Shown: positions 23,294-32,242 of the stretch, one piece after another
How positions within the stretch are numbered: the first letter of the stretch is position 1
Layout: each line of letters starts with the position of its first letter
From: Podochytrium sp. JEL0797
Lineage: Eukaryota; Chytridiomycota; Chytridiomycetes; Chytridiales; Chytriomycetaceae
NCBI GenBank assembly: GCA_027596195.1
Contig: JADGJG010000095.1
Coordinates: 1 to 45,376 of the forward strand
Length of the DNA: 45,376 nucleotides
Direction of reading: 5' to 3'
Notes under the pieces: model-generated
What the model was told of the DNA's origin: nothing
What the model saw: the letters and a program-made list of their open reading frames with translations, nothing else
Databases searched by the model: none
Program-made: the position numbers and the translations under genes

Positions 23294-23976
23294 CTCGTGA
23301 TGCCAAGTCCAACAGCTCAAAAATCAATGTCTCCAAAACAGTTGGTCCTCACCTCCACAACTCTCCAATTGTTTAAATATATCACTGGAAACCGAGGAGA
23401 GTGATTGCTTTGGATGAAGTCAGAGGAATGCGAGGGTCCTCAATCAAGCGCGACAGTCTGGACCCGCTCAGGAGAAGGACGAAACTGAGCAGTTGTGAGC
23501 TCGCGTCCTTATCCTTGCAAGTCCATTCTTGCCACAATATGGCTGACTTAATTTGTCCACTCGGCATGCACGCGTCCGTAATCAAGTGTCACTCGATTTT
23601 TTGTACCTGTTCTAGAGGGATAGATTTGTCGATAGCTCTATAAGTATAGCCACCAAAAGGGCACGCTCTTGGACCAGTGATTGCGGCAGCGCAAGGTTGT
23701 AATCTTTTTTTTTCGCAATCAAGGAGATTTAACTTTACCCGCATTTCATCCTCTGTAAAAGAAAGGGAAAAGAGGGAAGCGAAATACCCCTCAGTATATT
23801 TGTAACGCGGAAAACTTTGTGATCGGATAATCGCGAAACAAGGTGTCCAAAAAATTTCATGTCCGAATTCGGATCGCATTTTTTCGAACCTCTCACTGAT
23901 TTCCTCGAAGCCAGTAGCAAAACTTGAACTCTGGAAGCTCTCTGCCGGCTTCCCTCCATTTTGGTGGCTGAAAGGC
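23294..23976 (+). other. Intergenic and promoter region upstream of the first LysM gene
   Basis: No convincing gene. The last 140 bases match the region upstream of the second LysM gene (25685-25816), including gaacctctc, a c-ggcttcc-tccattttggtggctga block, and the TATA box. This marks a promoter copied together with the coding sequence. Confidence 0.55.
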
Positions 23977-23984
23977 TATATAAA
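23977..23984 (+). promoter_or_regulatory. TATA box of first LysM gene
   Basis: TATATAAA, 40 bases before the ATG. It is preceded by a ccattttggtggctgaa block that is conserved at the same relative place upstream of the tandem paralogue. Confidence 0.7.
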
Positions 23985-24016
23985 CGACGCTGCCCCCCTC
24001 TCCGTACAATTTCAAC

Positions 24017-25497
24017 ATGTTCGGTCAAAAGCTTGCTCTCTTCGCGTTTCTCGGAACCGTTCGCGCAGCGTTCTTGTCTCATGCCAAGGGTCACTTGTCT
24101 CCGTTGGCACAAGGCCAGTCTCTTGCCGCCGTAATGGCCTGCACAGAAACATATCCAGTTCAGTCTCCCGCAGGAATGTCTTGCGACGCCATTCAAGCAG
24201 CAACAGGAGTGGTGAGCATATTTATTCACTTGGGGCTTAACTTCACGCGTACTAACGTTTTTTTGATCAGACCGTTGCAACTTTGCAAGTGTTGAATCCC
24301 GGTTTGAACTGCGCAGCAAGCGTGCCATACCTCACCTACCTGTGTCTTGCGCACCCAGATGCGGCACCGGCTGAACCAATCGAACCTGAATTCGGGGTAA
24401 CCGGTGTTACAACCAGCGCTGAATCAACGGAATCCACCCACGCCTCTCAGTCTGTCAGCGAAACTGCTCATATTTCTGGAACCACCGTCGCGTCTTCTTC
24501 TGTCATTGAAGCCAGCAGCTCCACTTCCACTGCCGACGCGACAATCCCCACCCCAGAAATTCCGACCACCACTGAGTCTGTGACTCCACCTCATCCTGGC
24601 ACCTCTGAGTCCGTGGCTCCACCTGCTCCAACCACCGAGTCCCTGGCTCCACCTGCTCCTACCACCACTGAGTCCGTGGCTCCTCCTCCTCCTACCACTA
24701 CTGAGTCCGTGGCTCCACCTGCTCCTACCACCACTGAGTCCGTGGCTCCACCTCCTCCTACCACCACCGAATCCGTAGCTCCACCTCTTCCAGCCACCAC
24801 CGCCTGGGTCCCCCCACCAACGACCGCTTGGGTCCCACCACCAACTACTGCCTGGGTTCCACCACCAACTACTGCCTGGGTCCCCCCACCCACTACCGCC
24901 TGGGTTCCACCACCAACTACTGCCTGGGTCCCCCCACCCACTACCGCCTGGGTTCCCCAACCCACCACCGCTTGGATCCCCCCACCCACCACTGCCTGGG
25001 TCCCCCCACCTCCCCCCGTCCCAACCACCACCTCCTCCATCCCCCCTGTCGTCGCTCCCCCACCCCCTATCGTAACCGCAGGTCCTGGCGGCGAGTTCCC
25101 AGGAGGCCACCCCGACATCCCCTTCAACACAGGCGCAAGCCCCGGCAGCGGTGCCGAATTCGTGGTGTCATGGCACTGGTTCGAAGACTTTAGCGGAGAC
25201 TGCGACGCGTCCATCACCCCGCTCCAGTACAACACGGGCTTCTACGCCGGGAGTGAACACATTCCCCGCGATTGTGGCAAGATGGGTACTTTCCATTACA
25301 AGGGCAACAGTGTGACGGTGCAGTTTATTTGGAGAACTACGGGTGGGAGTTTGTACCACGAATTGAGCCCGCAGGCGTTTGCTCAGTTGATTGGAAGTGG
25401 GGCGCAGGTGCAGGAGGGGATGGTGAGCACGGACTTCCAGATTGCGATTAATGACCCGGGCAGAGTTGTTGCCACTTGCAGCGGAGATTACTGCTAG
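24017..25497 (+). CDS. Secreted LysM - Pro/Thr-rich linker - DPBB (expansin-like) protein, copy 1
   Basis: Secreted, probably carbohydrate-binding cell-wall protein. Exons 24017-24211 and 24271-25497 give 473 residues. Signal peptide MFGQKLALFAFLGTVRAAF. A LysM-like domain at about 40-95 (ACTETYPVQSPAGMSCDAIQ, then TLQVLNPGLNC and YLCLA) has the Cys and LNP hallmarks of fungal LysM; the intron splits it after ATGV. A Ser/Thr- then Pro-rich linker has repeats of TTTESVAPP and nine TTAW[VI]P units. The C-terminal region of about 130 residues resembles a double-psi beta-barrel/expansin or RlpA fold: SGDCDAS, RDCGKMGTFHYKGNSVTV, and LSPQAFAQLIGSG. It ends CSGDYC. Binding to chitin or similar glycans is inferred from LysM. 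A paralogue lies 368 bp downstream. Confidence 0.82.
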
Positions 25498-25816
25498 ATT
25501 TATTTATGATTAGTTACACAGATGAACTACATTAAATGTAATATACCTATAAAACGAGCAAATAAAGATCCTTGCGCGCCTTCCTTTTTCCATTTCCTAA
25601 TTAGGGTTTTTTGGCGCTTACAAAGTCCCCCGCTGGTAGAAGAGCGCGTTACATATTACAATCAATCGATCGTTGTAAGGAGTGATTGCGCATCACGGCA
25701 GTCCGAAAAATTTCGTTGTCGGTGTCCGAATGTTGAACCTCTCTTGTTTCGAAGCGAGTAAACTTTGAACTCTGAACGTACTCTTCCGGCTTCCGTCCAT
25801 TTTGGTGGCTGAATGC

Positions 25817-25823
25817 TATATAA
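25817..25823 (+). promoter_or_regulatory. TATA box of second LysM gene
   Basis: TATATAA, 48 bases before the ATG, in a block (ccattttggtggctgaatg) nearly identical to that of the upstream paralogue. Confidence 0.7.
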
Positions 25824-25864
25824 TCGGCGTGCCGCAAAGCAGAAGCCACCTTCTACAAGCCATC

Positions 25865-27049
25865 ATGTTTTGTCAAAAGTTAGCCCTCCTAGCATTACTC
25901 AGAGCCGCTAGCGCGGCGTTCTTGTCTCATGCCAAGGGTCACTTGTCTCCTTTGGCACAAGGCCAGTCTCTCGCTGCGGTGTTGGCCTGCACAGAAACCT
26001 ATCCCGTTCAGTCTCCCGCTGGAATGTCGTGCGATGCTATCCAAGCAGCAACAGGAGTGGTGAGCATATTTATTCAATCGAGTCCGAACTTCACGTTGCT
26101 GACGTTTTTTTATCAGACCGTTGAAACCTTGCAAGTGCTGAATCCCGACTTGAGCTGTGCCGCAAATGTGCCATACCACACCTACCTGTGTCTCGCGCAC
26201 CCAGATGCGGCTCTGTCTGAGCCAATCGAGCCTGAACTTGGAGTAACCGATGTTACAACCAGTGCGGAAGCAACGGAATCCACCCACGTCTCTCCGTCTG
26301 CCAACGAAACTGCTCAAATCTCTGGAACCACCGTCGCGTCTTCTTCTGTCATTGAAGCCAGCAGCTCCTCTTCCACTGCCGACGCGGCAATCCCCACCCC
26401 AGTAATTTCGACCACCACCGAGTCCATGGCTCCACCTGCTCCAACCACCACCGAGTCCGTAGGTCCACCTCCTCCTACCACCACCGAGTCCGTAGCTCCA
26501 CCTCCTCCAGCCACCACCGCTTGGGTCCCCCCACCCACCACCGCCTGGATTCCCCCACCTCCCCCCGTCCCAACCACCACCTCCTCCATCCCACCAGTCG
26601 CCCCACCACCCCAACCCCCAATCGCAACTGCAGCTCCTGGCGGCGAACTCCCAGGAGGACACCCCGACATCCCCTTCAACACGGGCGCAAGCCCAGGCAG
26701 TGGTGCCGAATACGTCGTGTCGTGGCATTGGTTCGAAGACTTTAGCGGAGACTGCGACGCGTCCATCACCCCGCTCCAGTACAACACGGGCTTCTACGCG
26801 GGGAGTGAACACATTCCCCGTGATTGTGGCAAGATGGGTACTTTCCATTACAATGGAAACAGTGTGACGGTGCAGTTTATTTGGAGGACGACGGGTGGGA
26901 GCTTGTACCACGAGTTGAGCCCGCAGGCGTTTGCGCAGTTGATTGGAAGTGGGGCGCAGGTGCAGGAGGGGATGGTGAGCACGGACTTCCAGATTGCTAT
27001 TGATGACCCGGGCAGAGTTGTTGCCACTTGCAGCGGAGATTACTGCTAG
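25865..27049 (+). CDS. Secreted LysM - Pro/Thr-rich linker - DPBB (expansin-like) protein, copy 2
   Basis: Tandem paralogue of the gene at 24017. Exons 25865-26059 and 26117-27049 give 375 residues; exon 1 is exactly the same length (195 nt) and the intron sits at the same place. Signal peptide MFCQKLALLALLRAASAAF; the LysM-like domain has YPVQSPAGMSCDAIQ and TLQVLNPDLSC. The main difference is linker length: only two TTAW[VI]P units instead of nine, and fewer TTTES repeats, so the protein is 98 residues shorter. The C-terminal DPBB-like domain is almost identical in protein and DNA to copy 1, pointing to recent duplication or gene conversion. Role as for copy 1: secreted glycan-binding or wall-modifying protein, inferred. 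Confidence 0.82.
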   Translation: MFCQKLALLALLRAASAAFLSHAKGHLSPLAQGQSLAAVLACTETYPVQSPAGMSCDAIQAATGVVSIFIQSSPNFTLLTFFYQTVETLQVLNPDLSCAANVPYHTYLCLAHPDAALSEPIEPELGVTDVTTSAEATESTHVSPSANETAQISGTTVASSSVIEASSSSSTADAAIPTPVISTTTESMAPPAPTTTESVGPPPPTTTESVAPPPPATTAWVPPPTTAWIPPPPPVPTTTSSIPPVAPPPQPPIATAAPGGELPGGHPDIPFNTGASPGSGAEYVVSWHWFEDFSGDCDASITPLQYNTGFYAGSEHIPRDCGKMGTFHYNGNSVTVQFIWRTTGGSLYHELSPQAFAQLIGSGAQVQEGMVSTDFQIAIDDPGRVVATCSGDYC

Positions 27050-27154
27050 ATTTTTTATTTTAGAATTAAGTAATAAGTAAATATTTAAGCCTTTCCCTTT
27101 TTCGATTGGATTGAAGAGGAGAGGAGAGGAGGGGATGACGATTTTTTCCAAAAG

Positions 27155-28113
27155 ATGTCTGAAATCGTCACTGTTGTGGCGAAACCAACAGGCGACGATG
27201 AAGACCCCGATCTTGTTCGGCTCGCAGCGGTTCCACGGGTAAGTGAGTTTGAAGCGGAGTTCCATCCTTAGTAATGCGTGTGATGTGATAGATCCAGCCC
27301 CTGCTGAGCGATTCGGTTGACAGCACTTCGTCGGGATTCAACTGGTTTGGCAGTGCCAAGAAGACGGAAGCAGCATGTGAGTGGAATGAATCGGATCCAG
27401 AGGCAGCGCTCATTTCGACGCTTTAGTTGTTCTGGACTCGCGGCCCCTCGAAACGATTTTGGTGACACTTCGCAGCCACGCCGAGACGGCCGCGAAATCC
27501 GTCAACGACCAACAGCGAATTATATCCGAAAGGCTCGCGAAAATCGACCGAAGGGCCGGCGAAGTGGCGGCGGAGGTTTCGGCAAAGAACAAACAAACCA
27601 AGGCGAGAAACGAGGTTGCCGAACGAGGTAAACCTGCGCATTCCGTGATTCCTGGTTGAGGCTCACCGAGTTTGAACGGCAGTGGCGTCTATCGAATATG
27701 CGGCTGTCAATACGCGTGTCATGCTCGACGATATTCTGGCTTCGATCGCGAAATTCGACGCTCTTCTCCTCCCACACGAGCGACTGAATCATCCAGAGAA
27801 CATTCTTAGGTATGTCCGACGATGGGGGTTGCGGCTTTGCTTCTCATTCCGAAACAGATACCCGACGCTCGCAAAACTTCGAGCAAAACGCGATAAAACG
27901 TCTTCCCAGGAACAACCGCCAAAAGACATCATCCTAGAGGCCCAGCCATTGTCTATATCACCATCTTCCCGTTCATCCTCTTTGGTTCAAAGTCCCGTTC
28001 AAAACAACACAGATCCCTCCTCGATTTCTGCTTCACCATCACAAGCGATCAATATCCCACCACGCAGGAGTTCATTAAACATCAACAATCAAGGAAATAA
28101 AGATTCTCGATAA
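27155..28113 (+). CDS. BORC complex subunit 5 (BORCS5)-like coiled-coil protein
   Basis: Five exons: 27155-27238, 27292-27376, 27427-27627, 27683-27809, 27858-28113; 250 residues. The architecture follows BORCS5/myrlysin: a short N-terminal segment (RLAAVPRIQPLLSDS), then SRPLETILVTLRSHAETAAK matching the family's SRPLH...L entry, a long coiled coil (NDQQRIISERLAKIDRRAGE onward), and the closing LLLPHERLNHPENIL that parallels LLPEGERLEPF. BORC links lysosomes or vacuoles to Arl8 and kinesin in animals. The tail is Ser/Pro-rich and disordered. No N-myristoylation Gly is visible at position 2 (MSEIV). Assigned by pattern and order from memory, so moderate confidence. The stop is 7 bp from the DPH6 stop on the other strand. 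Confidence 0.55.
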
Positions 28114-28120
28114 ATACTTT

Positions 28121-31100
28121 TCACTGAAGGAGAGGAAAAGTTGCATGCACACCAACGACACCACCCTCCACCTCCGACACAGCATCCACAGAAACACACG
28201 AAATACTCGTCTTCCCATTTCCATCTCCGAATACGCGGTTCGCGACTTCCAGCAATACTGCACCCGGGATTTGCTTCACATGGAACAGTTTAATCAGCAC
28301 TGCGGGAGTTGCATTCGCGTGTTTACGTTGCAATGCCTGGATGAGGCTGTAGATCGTCTCAATCGCTTGAGAAAGATGATGCGCCGCAAAGAGTTGCGGT
28401 TCTGCCCATTGCAGTGTTTAGTCAAAAGTGGGTCGGGGGAAGGCGTGCTTTACCTGAAACTTGTGCATATCCGGCCATCGATAACAGCGAGCCCCTGGCC
28501 CAACTTTTGACCTGAACGTTTACACGTGCTTCTTCGCCTTGGAATGCGACAGTTTCGTTTTCTAAGCAGGAGCGGCAGTTAGGAAAAAAAGGAATGAAAG
28601 ATTTTGAAAAACCTTGGAAAAATTCGGCGATAACGGGCAACCGACGAGTCACAGCTGTTTGAGAGTCCTCTTCATCGTCCGAAAAAGTGTCCTCAACCGC
28701 AGGTACATCCTTGGGACTCTGAAACATGACTTGGAATTCAACAGCACAGGATCTCGGTAGTCTTGGAACTGCGATGAACAAGCATGGAATCTTGTCAAAT
28801 TTCTGTTGAATGGGAATGTTGAGAAACGCGTCAGCAAGGACCCCAACACTTCCGCCACCAGAACACCCCAACGCACACACACACACACACACGAACGAAC
28901 CTGAATCCGATCCGCACAAAACCTTTTCACAAAGTCTAAATACTCGGCTCTTCTCACAAAACAGAGCAGGTTGGCCACATCCGAACCCGGAAATTCGCAT
29001 CCTTGCACTTCGGCCACATTTTCGAGATTATGGAAACAAAGAAGGCACTCGGCGAGGAGCTGCGTCAAATCTGTTGGGTCGGAGGAAATGGCGGGAAGTA
29101 TCATGGCGTTTGGGATGAGTCCGATTTGGCCGGCCACGAACAGGTGGTCGTTCAGCTATATTTGCGTATGTGTCAGCGAACGCGAGAAAGAGGGGAAACG
29201 ATATTCTACCTTGAAAGTTTGCGAGTATGGCCCAATGTTGGAGGGTCTGTTGTAAGTGTTCAGCTCGCTTTGATTTGGCTTCGGGGTTAGCAATACAGGG
29301 CCAACTTACGCCCAATACGAGATCCCTTGGACATGCATACAGCTGTTGTTCACTTTGATACCACCATCGGCCTCAGAATCATTGAACGCCAGACAGTCGA
29401 TTTGAATCCGACATTCCTCGCCTGCAGGGAAACCAACCTCCACTGTCACTCTGCAGATAATTGGAAACGGCAAGAAAATCAGTTTAAATAATATCAACCG
29501 GAATATGCGTTGGGATAATTTACCTCGTCGGTGGGTTCACGCCCAAATATGATCCGTACACCTCGTTGAGAGAACCAAACTCCCCCATGTCCGCGACAAA
29601 GAGTTGCATCATGACAACTTGGGACCACTTCATTCCACGCGCATTTAGAGTTTCTGTTATGGATGGGCGTGTTGAGTGTTTCTCCTTTTCGGACCAGAAA
29701 ACCCGACCCTCACCTGAAATCTGATCCATACAGTCCGTCGTCTCCTCAATCACCGACCCACAGGTCCGCGCCCGAACCCCGCTGACAGCCAAGAAACCAT
29801 TCGAATATCCAACGCTGGGAGCCATTCCTACCGCCTCATTCGATTTGATCACCGGAATCAAACTTCTTGGTCCACACGACGTTTCAGAGCGATACTTTTT
29901 GACCAGTGTTTTCAACTCCATCGCATCCGTGGTATATTTCTCGGTCCCGAATTCCAACAGTCGCTGCTTCATCTCCTCCGTCAGGCCCACCTCCTCCACA
30001 GGCTTCTCAATCAACGCGAATTTGTTGACTTTGAAGTAGGCCACAATGGCGAACGCGTCATTCGAGTGAATCACAGTTTCAGTTTCAATCCTGTAACAAA
30101 ACACGCCACAGCCAATCAGATGAAGTGCGCGATGGAAAGATGGCAATCACAAAACAAACTCACAACTGAATTCGCTTCTTGAACAACGGACAATCAATCG
30201 TCAGCGTTTCGTATTCCCCTCCTTCTCCGCAAATGTGACATCCAAACTGGTTGCCCAGTTTCTCGAGCAAAGGTTGCATCTCGTTCAGCGTCTTGCCAAG
30301 ATGAGGCGTGTCGAGACCCATGCATGCGACTTTGGCGAGAACGGCAGTGAGCCCATTGTCAAGCATACTTTGGAGGAGTTCGGATTGGTTGGATTGCCAG
30401 AGGTAGGCGAGAGGGGTGAGGCCGAGACGCGAGCAACTGGGAAAAACGAGTCAAAACACAGACCGAAACCCTCTGAAAACACAAAATCATACACGTGCTC
30501 CACGCGGATTCTCTGGTAATTTGACAATATGGCACCAACTGAAACTCCTTGGACATCAGGGAACTTGGCCTGAAGACAGAGGCTGGATCAGCAAGACTAT
30601 TCCAACTCACAGCCGGGGGTCCACGATTCTAACCTTGACGTCCTCCAACAGTCTCAGCAAGTCTTCGACTTCATCCTCTTTCTCCACAGTGTACTCCATT
30701 CCCACACTGACCGAGGAACCCGTGATGCATCGCCTAAACAGGGGGAGTCCCAAACACTCTGCAATCACAGGAACAACATCATTGGAACCAACGGTTTGAT
30801 ACATGAAGGAATCAATCTCTGTAGACAACAAGCAACAGAATTGGAGATTCAGATTCGAGTTGGCGTTTTGCGACACAAGCTCAAGAATTCGAAGCCGAAC
30901 CTTCTTTGTTTTCGTTCACTTTCGAATAGAGATTGGCGACAGCAACGACCTTTCAGATTTGGTGAAGAGAGCAGATTGAATGAGTTCGAGTCAGTTCGCG
31001 GAGGTTTGATCCTTGCCCACCTCGTGTCCGTTGGCCACGCAATGCATCGTGTTGAAGCACGAGTCTTTTCCGCCACTAGAATATGATGATCAGCATATTC

Positions 31101-31150
31101 AGTTCAAATCGTGGCGAGAAAACCAACCTGAGCAGCGCGACGACCTTCAT
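28121..31150 (-). CDS. DPH6: Diphthine--ammonia ligase (DPH6) with C-terminal RidA/YjgF-like domains
   Basis: ATP-dependent amidase making diphthamide on elongation factor 2, in the cytosol. About 13 exons. The first are 31150-31128 (MKVVALLS), 31075-31021, 30949-30901 and 30818-30634. The first intron splits the ATP-pyrophosphatase P-loop SGGKDS between S and GG. Other landmarks: EIDSFMYQTVG, VSVGAILSNYQRIRVEHV, PLAYLWQ, KTLNEMQPLLEKLG, and CGEGGEYETLTIDCPLFKK. Then come two RidA-like domains (ARGMKWSQVVMMQLFVADMG; NIGPYSQTFK, then LFVAGQIGLIP), as in fungal DPH6. The C-terminal exon ends at 28121 (VEGGVVGVHATFPLLQ). One intron near 28800-28895 carries a (CA/GT) microsatellite. It is divergent from VPS28, with 40 bp between start codons. 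Confidence 0.9.
28874..28892. repeat. (CA)n microsatellite in a DPH6 intron
   Basis: Nineteen bases of alternating CA on the plus strand, which is GT repeats just after the donor of a DPH6 intron. Confidence 0.95.
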
Positions 31151-31190
31151 CGATTTTCCAAAAAAACAAAAACTTGTAGAACTTTGCGCA
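31151..31190. promoter_or_regulatory. 40-bp shared divergent promoter of DPH6 and VPS28
   Basis: The start codons of DPH6 (minus) and VPS28 (plus) are separated by only these 40 bases (cgattttccaaaaaaacaaa...). The core promoters and 5' UTRs must therefore overlap each other or the neighbouring coding sequence. Confidence 0.65.
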
Positions 31191-32111
31191 ATGGAAACGC
31201 CCATCAAGCTCACGCAGCGCGAGACCGAGAACCTGGATTCATGCGCAGACCTGTTCAGCATTCTCCTGACAACAGAGGCACTCGAGAAGGCTTACATCAG
31301 GGACGCCGTGAGTGCCAGCGAGTGAGTTTCATGGTTATTCACACAATTCAACTCACCTCGGAAATAGCTACACTGCCCACTGCACTCGTCTGATTGCCCA
31401 GTTCAAGACGGCCAGAGATCTGCTGCCGCAGGGAACTGACATTGACCACTTTATGCGCGAATACAAGGTGCTGCAAAGTCGAAGCGGCAGAAATGAACTG
31501 ATCTGAACCGTATTACCAGCTTTCATGCCCTGCTGCCACGAAGAGGCTGATTGAAATTGGAGTCCCTGCAACTGTTGAGCATGCCGTCGCGGACTCGTCA
31601 TCGTCACGAGCTCACGTGAAAACCGTCGCGGACATCACGACGGTATTATTCGAATCACGCGATTGCTCGCATCTTGGCTTGGCGCTTAATAGTCGATTTA
31701 TTAGTGCTTTATTACGCTCATGGATTGCATCAAACTCAACATGACGGCCATGGATCAATTGCACCCCCTTCTCTCCGATTTGATCCAGTTTCTGAACAAA
31801 GTACAAGGATTACCAAAGGAATTTGATGAGATGTACAAGGATCGATTGAAGAAATGGTCAGTGCCGGCTTGAAAGTTGCTGAATCCGGTACTGACGCGTT
31901 CTGTTCCACAGGTTGATCACGATGCATAAGATGAAAGCGAGCGAAAATCTTTCGGAGGAGCAAAGTCGGCAATTGTTGTTCGAGTTGGACAGGTGAGATT
32001 TCTTTTCATTTTCGCGATGTTGAATCTGTGTTGAACTTTTTTGGTTTCTTATCGGGGATTTTTGATTCCCCCAGCGCCAACCAAGCGTTCCATGCCAGTT
32101 TGTCACATTAA
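31191..32111 (+). CDS. VPS28: VPS28, ESCRT-I subunit
   Basis: Endosomal sorting complex ESCRT-I subunit, cytosolic and recruited to endosomes. Six exons: 31191-31321, 31368-31467, 31520-31642, 31705-31856, 31912-31992, 32075-32111; 207 residues, close to the family norm. The N-terminal half binds Vps23/Vps37 (DLFSILLTTEALEKAYIRDA, ARDLLPQGTDIDHFMREYK, TKRLIEIGVPATVEH). The C-terminal four-helix domain that contacts ESCRT-II or other partners is complete (FITLMDCIKLNMTAMDQLHP, LITMHKMKASENLSEEQSRQ, LLFELDSANQAFHASL). All six exons join in phase. The start ATG directly precedes the conserved N terminus. Confidence 0.93.
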
Positions 32112-32242
32112 AGAATACATTTGGAATGATATCATTTTCACCTTTCTTCGCCCCCAATTCGCCGCCAAAAGAATTGCAATCGGGGGCGTGGGCATGTCGA
32201 CAAAAATTTCATTTTTGCTTTTTTCCGAAAACGCTTTCGAAA

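Noticed and set aside
24600..25020. Periodic repeats that could suggest a CRISPR-like array
   Set aside because: They are in-frame coding repeats of a Pro/Thr-rich linker in a spliced eukaryotic gene; no spacers.
25895..27265. 456-codon minus-strand frame opposite the second LysM gene
   Set aside because: Gly/Arg/Trp-rich shadow of the Pro-rich linker; the plus strand has a signal peptide, an intron and a conserved domain.
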